Of a stretch of DNA of 19,140 nt, positions 6,075 through 12,229 are shown piece after piece (position 1 is the first letter of the stretch; the number at the start of each line of letters is the position of its first letter). A model generated the notes under the pieces. That model was not told where the DNA came from, searched no databases, and was given only the letters and a program-made list of their open reading frames with translations. The stretch lies in contig CALFLM010000005.1 in NCBI GenBank assembly GCA_937880075.1, forward strand, positions 1 through 19,140. The letters run 5' to 3'. A program made the position numbers and the translations under genes. This stretch comes from an uncultured Romboutsia sp. GTDB lineage: Bacteria; Bacillota; Clostridia; Peptostreptococcales; Peptostreptococcaceae.

Positions 6075-7841
6075 GTGGCGAGTCTTCCTAGTTTAGGGTC
6101 AAAAGCTCCGGACTTTAAAGCTAATACAACTAATGGACCTATAAAACTATCTGATTATACAGGTAAGTGGGTTGTATTATTTTCTCATCCTGGTGACTTT
6201 ACACCAGTATGTACAACAGAGTTTTTATGTTTTACTAAATATTATAATGAATTTAAAAAAAGAAATACAGAAATTATAGGACTTAGCGTTGATAGTAATA
6301 GTTCTCATCTTGCATGGATATATAATATATTCCAATTTACAGGAATGGAGATTCCATTTCCTATAATAGAAGATAGAGATATGTCTATAGCAAAACTTTA
6401 TGGAATGATATCAAAGCCTATGAGCAATACTTCTACAGTAAGGTCTGTATTTATTATAGATGATAAACAAATACTAAGAACAATTCTTTATTATCCTTTA
6501 ACTACAGGTAGAAATATACCAGAAATATTAAGAATAATAGAGGCTTTACAAACTAGCGATAGGGATAATGTAGTAACACCTGCAAATTGGTTTCCTGGAA
6601 TGCCAGTTATACTACCATATCCAAAAACATATAAAGAACTAAAGAATAAAGTAAAAAAATGCAATACCCCTAATGATGATTCTTCTTGCATGGATTGGTA
6701 TCTTTGTTTTGTTCCAGATAAAAATTATAAAAAAACTGAATATAAACCTAAAATTAAAACACATAACTCTAAAAACTCTAGACCTGAAATTACCAATCCT
6801 AAATTTCAACCTGTAACTATTGACTACTGTCCTAATGTTAACCCAATAGTTATGGAATATGTGTTAGGAAATCCAGAAAATGTCGATGCTCAACTTTTGG
6901 ATGCTGTAATTTATGCCTTTGTTGAAATAAATCCTGATGGTACTTTATACGTTCCTACACCTAGATTCTTAAGACAATTAGTAAATTTAAAATCAGAAAA
7001 ACCAGGATTACAGGTAATAGCAGCTATAGGTGGATGGGGAACAGATGGCTTCTCTGATGCAGCTGCAACTCCTACCTCTAGATATAATTTTGCTAGGCAA
7101 GCTAAACAACTTATGAATCAATATGGTTTAGATGGTATAGACATAGACTGGGAGTATCCAGGAAGTAGTGCAGCTGGTATAAAATCAAGCCCTCAAGATA
7201 AGGAAAATTTCACATTATTGCTTACTGCATTAAGAGATGTACTTGGAGATGATGCTTGGTTAAGTGTTGCTGGTACTGGTGATAACGCTTATATAAGAAC
7301 TAGTGCCGAGATAGATAAAATAGCTCCACTTATAACTTACTTTAACCTTATGAGTTATGACTTTACAGCTGGAGAGACAGGAGAAAATGCTAGAAAACAT
7401 CAAGCTAACCTTTACCCATCCGATCTTTCATTACCTGGATACAGCGTTGATGATATGGTAAATAATCTTATTGAAGCTGGTATGCCATCAGAAAAAATAT
7501 TACTTGGAGTACCTTTTTATGGTCGTTTAGGCGCTACTATAACTAAATCTTATGATGATCTTAGAAAAGATTATATAAATAAAAATGGATATGAAATTAG
7601 ATTTGATAAACAAGCTCAAGTCCCTTACCTTGTAAAGGATGGTAAATTTGCAATGTCCTATGATAATGCTCTATCTATTTTCTTAAAGGGACAATATGTT
7701 CTTAGAAATTGCCTTGGTGGAATTTTCTCCTGGACATCAACTTATGACCAAGCAAATATTTTAGCAAAATCTATGAATGAAAGTATTTATGACCCTGACG
7801 AATTGAAAAGTGAATTAGAGCAAGTATTTGGCCAATTCTAA
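6075..7841 (+). CDS. cotE: CotE-like bifunctional peroxiredoxin / GH18 chitinase
   Basis: This 588-residue fusion joins two enzymes. Residues 1-212 are a Prx6-type peroxiredoxin: P39-xxx-T43-xx-C46 (PGDFTPVCTTE) carries the peroxidatic Cys46, and CMDWYLC (Cys205/Cys211) resembles the C-terminal motif of archaeal Prx6-type two-cysteine enzymes. A short Lys/Pro/Asn linker leads to a GH18 domain (about 245-575) with AAIGGWG and the catalytic D353-G-I-D356-I-D358-W-E360, Glu360 being the acid. There is no signal peptide, fitting a coat protein made in the mother cell. C. difficile CotE has the same order but is longer, about 710 residues, mainly in the linker. GAGGGG sits seven bases before the GTG at 6075, so I prefer it over the in-frame GTG at 6066. 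It should reduce peroxides and cleave chitin-like polymers on the spore surface. Confidence 0.88.
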   Translation: MASLPSLGSKAPDFKANTTNGPIKLSDYTGKWVVLFSHPGDFTPVCTTEFLCFTKYYNEFKKRNTEIIGLSVDSNSSHLAWIYNIFQFTGMEIPFPIIEDRDMSIAKLYGMISKPMSNTSTVRSVFIIDDKQILRTILYYPLTTGRNIPEILRIIEALQTSDRDNVVTPANWFPGMPVILPYPKTYKELKNKVKKCNTPNDDSSCMDWYLCFVPDKNYKKTEYKPKIKTHNSKNSRPEITNPKFQPVTIDYCPNVNPIVMEYVLGNPENVDAQLLDAVIYAFVEINPDGTLYVPTPRFLRQLVNLKSEKPGLQVIAAIGGWGTDGFSDAAATPTSRYNFARQAKQLMNQYGLDGIDIDWEYPGSSAAGIKSSPQDKENFTLLLTALRDVLGDDAWLSVAGTGDNAYIRTSAEIDKIAPLITYFNLMSYDFTAGETGENARKHQANLYPSDLSLPGYSVDDMVNNLIEAGMPSEKILLGVPFYGRLGATITKSYDDLRKDYINKNGYEIRFDKQAQVPYLVKDGKFAMSYDNALSIFLKGQYVLRNCLGGIFSWTSTYDQANILAKSMNESIYDPDELKSELEQVFGQF

Positions 7842-7870
7842 TTAACTTTAATAATTTAGTATTACAAAAT

Positions 7871-7901
7871 AAAAAGTCTTGCTTAATTTGCAAGACTTTT
7901 T
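7871..7901. terminator. Bidirectional terminator between cotE-like gene and rnhA
   Basis: Perfect twelve-base arms AAAAAGTCTTGC/GCAAGACTTTTT around a seven-base loop give A and T tails on both sides, so the hairpin can stop both convergent transcripts. It overlaps the stop codon of the RNase H gene. Confidence 0.9.
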
Positions 7902-8496
7902 ATATTCCTATAGCAGCTTTTGCAAGCTTATCTGCCTCTTCATTGTATCTATCACCACTATGAGCTTTAACCTTTATAAACTCTACATGTAATTTATCCT
8001 TTATACTATCATAAAAATTCTTATACTCTATAGTACCTTCTTTATTAGCCTTCCATGAACCAACACACCACTTTTCTATTCCCTCATAATCAAAGTATAA
8101 TTTTAAATATTTTATGTTATTGTCTACACAATATTTCATTGCCATTTTTGATGCTTCTATTTCTCCAGCTACATTTCTCATGCCTACTAATGACTTTTCA
8201 TTTCCTTTTACACTATATATTTTTTCTACTATATCATTTCTTAATATAACCACACCTGATCCATATTCTCTTATTGCATGTTCATAGCTTCCATCTACAT
8301 ATGCTTTAACAAAATCCCCATTTTCCACTTTAACTTCTTTTTTAACTCCAATATATTCATATGCTTCATCTAACGTTTGAAAGCTTTTATATTTTGCTCC
8401 TGAAAAGCCATTAACCTGCTTTTTACATTCGTCCCACGTATTATATACTCCTACTTTATACCCTTTTTTTACAGCATAAAATTTTTTCTTACTCAA
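7900..8496 (-). CDS. rnhA: Ribonuclease HI with N-terminal hybrid-binding domain
   Basis: The 198-residue enzyme has two domains. Residues 1-48 form a viroplasmin/RNase H1 N-terminal domain (KFYAVKKGYKVGVYNTWDEC ... YKSFQTLDEAYEYI) that binds RNA:DNA hybrids. Residues 63-198 are RNase H with the catalytic set D68 (AYVDGS), E114 (GEIEAS), D136 (LYFDYEG) and D189 (NEEADKLAK), plus H179 (KAHSGD). It cuts RNA in RNA:DNA hybrids, clearing R-loops and primers. AGGAG lies eight bases before the TTG at 8496, which I take as the start; a GTG three codons earlier overlaps that ribosome binding site. It is convergent with the cotE-like gene and divergent from the lysine riboswitch. Confidence 0.92.
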   Translation of the reverse strand: MSKKKFYAVKKGYKVGVYNTWDECKKQVNGFSGAKYKSFQTLDEAYEYIGVKKEVKVENGDFVKAYVDGSYEHAIREYGSGVVILRNDIVEKIYSVKGNEKSLVGMRNVAGEIEASKMAMKYCVDNNIKYLKLYFDYEGIEKWCVGSWKANKEGTIEYKNFYDSIKDKLHVEFIKVKAHSGDRYNEEADKLAKAAIGI

Positions 8497-8628
8497 ATTA
8501 ACCACTCCTATTAATTTAGTATCTTTATAACATATATAAAAAGTTTATACACTACAATAATTCTATATTATTAATATAAATTTTTAAAGTTTATTTTATA
8601 TAGTCTAGAACTTTTGTTAAATTTATAC

Positions 8629-8657
8629 TTTCAATATATAAATATTAATGCTATAAT
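8629..8657 (+). promoter_or_regulatory. Candidate promoter of lysine riboswitch transcript
   Basis: A perfect TATAAT -10 (8652-8657) lies 26 bases before the first P1 base of the riboswitch. The -35 at 17-base spacing, TTTCAA (8629-8634), is poor. Position makes this the natural promoter for the riboswitch leader. Confidence 0.5.
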
Positions 8658-8683
8658 AACTCATAAGTAAATATCGAATATAC

Positions 8684-8855
8684 CTAAATGATAGAGGTTG
8701 CATTATTAATCAGTAATTTTGTGGAGCTAAGCACGATGAAGCAAAATAAAAGGTAATAATGCCGAAATATATAAGTAATGCTTTAAGCTTATATGTTGGG
8801 GTTATATAAAATATATATAACACTGTCACATTAATTTGTGGAGGGCTATCTTTAG
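8684..8855 (+). ncRNA. Lysine riboswitch (L box)
   Basis: The leader matches the lysine riboswitch aptamer core in order: GATAGAGGTTGC (8690-8701), AGTAATTTTGTGGAG, GGTAATAATGCCGAA near 8752-8767, TTGGGGTTATAT with its complementary ATATATAACA, CACTGTCACA (8821-8830) and GGAGGGCTATC (8840-8850). P1 is formed by CTAAA-t-GATAG (8684-8694) and CTATCTTTAG (8846-8855): ten pairs with one bulged T. Length, 172 bases, is normal for the class. It precedes an intrinsic terminator and an NhaC-family transporter, a known target of this riboswitch in Firmicutes. When lysine binds, P1 is stabilised and termination follows. Confidence 0.95.
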
Positions 8856-8906
8856 ATTAAGTAAATTAAAACTATATTTTTAATATTTTTTTGATACTTA
8901 AGTCTA
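8853..8906 (+). promoter_or_regulatory. Predicted antiterminator
   Basis: TAGATTAAG (8853-8861) can pair with CTTAAGTCTA (8897-8906): nine pairs with one bulged G. It uses the last bases of the 3' strand of P1 (8853-8855) and the start of the terminator's 5' arm (8902-8906), so it excludes both the lysine-bound P1 and the terminator. This predicts transcription when lysine is low. Confidence 0.55.
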
Positions 8907-8932
8907 GGATAAGTCTATCCTAGGCTTTTTTT
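8902..8932 (+). terminator. Riboswitch-controlled intrinsic terminator
   Basis: GTCTAGGATA (8902-8911) pairs with TATCCTAGGC (8916-8925), ten pairs with one G-U, around a four-base AGTC loop, followed by seven Ts. It lies 46 bases after the aptamer and is the expression platform of the lysine riboswitch. Confidence 0.92.
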
Positions 8933-8953
8933 AATCCCTATTTTCCTCATCAA

Positions 8954-8984
8954 CTGGTTATATTCGAAATATAACCAGGAGGAG
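8954..8984 (+). promoter_or_regulatory. Hairpin abutting the Shine-Dalgarno of the transporter
   Basis: CTGGTTATATT (8954-8964) and AATATAACCAG (8968-8978) form a perfect eleven-pair stem with a three-base CGA loop (8965-8967). The last two stem bases are also the first two of the AGGAGGAG ribosome binding site (8977-8984). It sits between the terminator and the start codon and lacks a T-run, so it is not a second terminator. It may protect or process the mRNA or tune ribosome access. Confidence 0.6.
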
Positions 8985-8990
8985 ATTGTA

Positions 8991-10412
8991 ATGAAAAAAG
9001 AAAAAAGAGAGGCATCTTTATTTGATGCACTTTTATGTTTAGGATTTTTAGTAACAGTACTTGTTACGTCATTAGTATTTTTAAAAGAATATGAAATTTC
9101 TGCTCATATACCACTTTTAGTAGGTGGAATATTTACTGCAGGTATTTCTATATTTAAATTAGGTTTTACATGGAAGGAATTAGAGGAAGGTATATTATCT
9201 ACAATAAATACAACAATGCCATCAATTCTTATTCTATTAATTGTTGGTGTTTTAATAGGTACTTGGATTATATCAGGTATCGTTCCTAGTATGATATATT
9301 ATGGTCTTAATATTTTATCACCTAGTATATTCTTAGTTGCAACAACTATAATCTGTGCTATAGTATCAGTTGCTACAGGTTCATCTTGGACTACTGCTGG
9401 AACTATAGGTATAGCTCTTTTAGGTATAGGTAGTGCTTTAAACATTCCATCACCTATAATAGCTGGTGCTATTATATCTGGCGCTTACTTTGGAGATAAA
9501 ATGTCTCCTTTATCAGATACTACAAATTTAGCCCCTGCTATGGCTGGAACTAATCTATTTGATCATATTAAACATATGTTATATACTACTACACCTGCGC
9601 TTGTTATATCATTAGTACTTTACGGTGTAATCGGATTTAAATATGCAGGTTCTAATATTGATACTAGCCAAATAATTAAAATACAAGATACATTAATTAA
9701 TAATTATAATACATTATCTCCATTACTTCTTTTAGTTCCTGTTTTAGTTATAGCTTTAGTTATCTTAAAAGTTCCAGCAATACCTGGACTTATAGTCGGA
9801 GTTTTATTAGGAGCTTTTATTGCTATTATATTCCAAGGAGCTTCATTAGCTGATGTATTTATAGTTGCAAAAGGTGGATATGTTTCTTCTACTGGAATGG
9901 AATTTGTAGATTCACTTTTAACTGGTGGTGGGCTTGATAGTATGCTGTCTACAGTATCTCTTATGATTTGTGCTTTAACTACTGGTGGTATATTAGAAAA
10001 AACAGGTATGATTGAGGCCTTAGCTAAGTTTATATTAAAGTTTGCAAAAGGAACTTTTGGACTTATATTTGCGACAATATTTACAGCTATAGGAACTAAT
10101 TTAGCTATAGCTGACCAATACTTAGCTATAGTTATTCCAGGTAGTATGTATAAAGATGCGTTTAAAAAGCAAGGTTTAGATGCTAAAAACTTATCTAGAG
10201 CTTTAGAAGATAGTGCAACTATCACTTCTCCACTTATTCCTTGGAATACATGTGGTGCATATATGTCTGCTACTCTTGGTGTAGGATGTTTTGCATTTTT
10301 ACCATTTGCATTTTTCAACTTACTTTGCCCAATAATTTCATTAATATACGGTGCAACTGGAATAACTATAGAAAAAATTAAAGATGACGAAAATTCTAAG
10401 GTTATTGTATAA
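8991..10412 (+). CDS. nhaC: NhaC-family transporter, probable lysine transporter (LysW-type)
   Basis: This is a 473-residue polytopic membrane protein of the NhaC Na+/H+ antiporter superfamily, with about eleven or twelve hydrophobic segments and the conserved GSSWTTAGTIGIA and GAYFGDKMSPLSDTTNLAPA region (about residues 130-185), and LEDSATITSPLIPWNTCGAY near 402-421. Although the family name implies sodium/proton exchange, the gene lies directly under a lysine riboswitch; NhaC-family members so regulated in Firmicutes have been proposed as lysine transporters (LysW). I therefore infer lysine uptake or exchange, possibly driven by Na+ or H+. The ATG has AGGAGGAG six bases upstream. The gene stands alone and ends in a terminator overlapping its stop. 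Transport specificity cannot be proven from sequence. Confidence 0.88.
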   Translation: MKKEKREASLFDALLCLGFLVTVLVTSLVFLKEYEISAHIPLLVGGIFTAGISIFKLGFTWKELEEGILSTINTTMPSILILLIVGVLIGTWIISGIVPSMIYYGLNILSPSIFLVATTIICAIVSVATGSSWTTAGTIGIALLGIGSALNIPSPIIAGAIISGAYFGDKMSPLSDTTNLAPAMAGTNLFDHIKHMLYTTTPALVISLVLYGVIGFKYAGSNIDTSQIIKIQDTLINNYNTLSPLLLLVPVLVIALVILKVPAIPGLIVGVLLGAFIAIIFQGASLADVFIVAKGGYVSSTGMEFVDSLLTGGGLDSMLSTVSLMICALTTGGILEKTGMIEALAKFILKFAKGTFGLIFATIFTAIGTNLAIADQYLAIVIPGSMYKDAFKKQGLDAKNLSRALEDSATITSPLIPWNTCGAYMSATLGVGCFAFLPFAFFNLLCPIISLIYGATGITIEKIKDDENSKVIV

Positions 10413-10446
10413 AATAAGACATTGCTTGTAGGCAATGTCTTATTTT
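10411..10446. terminator. Intrinsic terminator after NhaC-family gene
   Basis: Perfect fifteen-base arms (10411-10425 and 10432-10446; AAAATAAGACATTGC and complement) enclose a six-base loop and end in TATTTT. The left arm starts within the transporter's stop codon. It isolates the transporter from the following lipoprotein-pdaA unit. Confidence 0.9.
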
Positions 10447-10484
10447 ATTAACTTACAATATTTAATAGGATTTTTCATTCTTGC

Positions 10485-10520
10485 GTATATTTTTTTATAT
10501 ATTCTAAATACTAAATACTA
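10485..10520 (+). promoter_or_regulatory. Candidate forespore (sigma-G/F-type) promoter
   Basis: GTATA (10485-10489) followed after 17 bases by AATACTA (10507-10513) resembles the sigma-G/F consensus GyATA-N17/18-CATACTA, with only the first -10 base differing. AATACTA is immediately repeated (10514-10520). No good sigma-A alternative is visible. Forespore control would match that of pdaA in B. subtilis, which is sigma-G dependent. Confidence 0.5.
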
Positions 10521-10548
10521 AAGATATATAAAGGAGATCTAGTTAATT

Positions 10549-10698
10549 ATGAAAAAATCTATACTGTTTATACCAGTTCTTATTTCTTTATCAATAATTG
10601 GATGTACTACAAATTATAGTAAAACCTCTTTGGATAAAGTAATACATCAAGCATCATTAAATATTGATAAATTAATAAATAATAATTTTATATTTTAA
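10549..10698 (+). CDS. Small predicted lipoprotein (49 aa)
   Basis: This short gene encodes MKKSILFIPVLISLSIIGC and then about 30 polar residues (TTNYSKTSLDKVIHQASLN and on). The first 19 residues form a classic lipoprotein signal: lysines, a hydrophobic core and a lipobox (SIIGC) with the acceptor Cys19, so the mature form would be a 31-residue membrane-tethered peptide. AAGGAG (10531-10536) lies twelve bases before the ATG, rather far but strong. It ends 21 bases before pdaA and lies behind the sigma-G/F-like promoter, so the two are probably co-transcribed in the forespore. It matches no family I know; a shortened lipoprotein that lost its C-terminus is possible. Confidence 0.6.
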   Translation: MKKSILFIPVLISLSIIGCTTNYSKTSLDKVIHQASLNIDKLINNNFIF

Positions 10699-10719
10699 AC
10701 TTATAAAGAGGTGATTTTT

Positions 10720-11559
10720 ATGAAAATCAAAAAGTCTAGCTCTAAACGTTATCTTTTTATAGGCTTATTTGCAATCATATGCACAGTAGCAATTAGTGGT
10801 AATTTATATCTGTTAAATAAATCTAAAGCTAGAATTTCAGATCCACAATCAGCTACTTATGAATATAATTGGTATTTTAATCCAAGAAATGATGGAAAAC
10901 AACCAGAACCTATAAAAGAAGCTTCTTTTTTCAGTAAATATAACTCCTATTATGTTGGAGATCCAAATGAAAAGGTAATATATCTTACATTTGATGCAGG
11001 GTATGAAAATGGAACAACTGAAAGTATCTTAGATACATTAAAAAAACATAATGTTAAAGCTCATTTTTTCGTAGTCGAAAGTTATATAAAAAATAATCCT
11101 GAACTAATAAAAAGAATGGTAAATGAAGGTCATTTAGTTTGTAATCATTCTAAAAATCACTTATCTATGCCTAAAATTACTGATTTTGAAAAGTTTAAAT
11201 CAGAAATCACTGGTGTAGAAAAAGCTTATAAAGAGTTAATAGGTAAAGATATGCCAAAATATTTTAGACCTCCTATGGGTAAATTTAGCGAACAGTCATT
11301 AAAGTATACTCAGGACTTAGGATATAGCTCTATATTTTGGAGTTTTGCTTATGTAGATTGGTATAATGATAAGCAACCAACCCATGAATATGCAAAAGAT
11401 AAAATATATACAAGAACTCATCCCGGTGCGATAGTTTTACTTCATCCAAACTCAAAAACTAATACTGAAATATTAGATGAAGTTATAACTCATTGGAAAG
11501 AAGAAGGATATTCTTTAAAAACCTTAGATTATTTAACTAAGGATAAAGGTAAAAATTAG
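10720..11559 (+). CDS. pdaA: PdaA-type polysaccharide deacetylase (spore cortex muramic delta-lactam synthesis)
   Basis: The 279-residue protein has an N-terminal membrane anchor or signal (about 11-32) and a NodB/CE4 domain (about 85-275). Its motifs are IYLTFDAGYENG (D92; the usual second Asp of TFDDG is Ala, a position that is also varied in PdaA enzymes), CNHSKNH (metal ligands H143 and H147), YFRPPMGKFS (183-190) and IVLLHP (H242). PdaA removes the N-acetyl group from muramic acid after CwlD removes the peptide, allowing delta-lactam formation in cortex peptidoglycan, the mark read by germination enzymes. C. difficile has a pdaA gene near cotE, consistent with this layout. AAAGAGGTG precedes the ATG at 10720; a GTG at 10711 is inside that site. 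It follows the small lipoprotein gene in a probable forespore operon. Confidence 0.9.
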   Translation: MKIKKSSSKRYLFIGLFAIICTVAISGNLYLLNKSKARISDPQSATYEYNWYFNPRNDGKQPEPIKEASFFSKYNSYYVGDPNEKVIYLTFDAGYENGTTESILDTLKKHNVKAHFFVVESYIKNNPELIKRMVNEGHLVCNHSKNHLSMPKITDFEKFKSEITGVEKAYKELIGKDMPKYFRPPMGKFSEQSLKYTQDLGYSSIFWSFAYVDWYNDKQPTHEYAKDKIYTRTHPGAIVLLHPNSKTNTEILDEVITHWKEEGYSLKTLDYLTKDKGKN

Positions 11560-11569
11560 ATTTAACATT

Positions 11570-11604
11570 AAAAAGGATGCCCCATAATATAAGGCATCCT
11601 TTTT
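11570..11604. terminator. Bidirectional terminator between pdaA and the 166-aa gene
   Basis: Perfect arms AAAAAGGATGCC (11570-11581) and GGCATCCTTTTT (11593-11604) surround an eleven-base loop, with A and T tails on both sides. It overlaps the stop codon of the convergent minus-strand gene. Confidence 0.9.
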
Positions 11605-12103
11605 AAGAATCTATAAATATATTTCGCCCTCTAAAATCAGCTACCCAGTAAGGCTTGTATATACTTTTAATATCTACTATATTAATTTGTACATTAATTT
11701 TATCAATACTATCATACCTTAATCTATCAGTTAGCCTAATTATTATTTCTTTTTTTACAACATTGACTAAATCATCTTCATTAATTTTACTTTCTCTTAT
11801 ACACGATTTAGAAATATATTTATTTAAAGTATTAGGAATTTTATCTATAGATTCACTACGACCATTATAAGTATTAACTAGCATTGTTATGGTTTCTTTT
11901 TTAGTTTCACTTCTAAATATTCTATTATTTTTTTTCTTACTTATAACTTCATATACTAATACCTTAAACTCTATATATTCTAATTTTATACCTCCTATAG
12001 AACTGTTAAATTGAAATACTTTGCTAACTAAAGGTATTTTATTTAATATATACTTTTTAGCTTCATTTTTTGTTTTCTCTGTATCGATAACTTCTACCCT
12101 CAT
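11603..12103 (-). CDS. Conserved-looking hypothetical protein (166 aa)
   Basis: I do not recognise this soluble protein of 166 residues. It has no signal peptide or membrane segment. It begins MRVEVIDTEKTKNEAKKYIL, is rich in Lys, Ile and Asn, and shows alternating strand-like stretches (GIKLEYIEFKVLVYEVIS, ETITMLVNTYNGR) and ends with IYKPYWVADFRGRNIFID, an aromatic PYW motif seen in several uncharacterised Firmicute proteins that bind or display a folded beta sheet. I choose the ATG at 12103; an open frame extends to 12250 but would overlap the divergent phospholipase gene and has no ribosome binding site. It is convergent with pdaA, sharing its terminator, and divergent from the phospholipase-like gene. 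Function unknown. Confidence 0.65.
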   Translation of the reverse strand: MRVEVIDTEKTKNEAKKYILNKIPLVSKVFQFNSSIGGIKLEYIEFKVLVYEVISKKKNNRIFRSETKKETITMLVNTYNGRSESIDKIPNTLNKYISKSCIRESKINEDDLVNVVKKEIIIRLTDRLRYDSIDKINVQINIVDIKSIYKPYWVADFRGRNIFIDS

Positions 12104-12229
12104 ATAACACCCACTTAGATAAATTTTCATCTTATAGTAAATTATATTAAAGTACCCTATTATTTCATGTATGTATATAAAAAAAATACACATTATAAGT
12201 AAGATATTTTTAATAATGGAGGTAACAAA

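Noticed and set aside
8684..8855. Other riboswitch classes or a T-box for this leader
   Set aside because: There is no T-box TGG sequence block; the AGAGGTTGC, GCCGAA, ACTGTCA and GGAGGGCTATC order is specific to the lysine class.
9704..10435. Long open frame on the minus strand inside the NhaC-family gene (243 codons)
   Set aside because: It is antisense to a strong transporter gene, extends through its terminator, and has no start signal or domain; the openness follows from the codon bias of the real gene.
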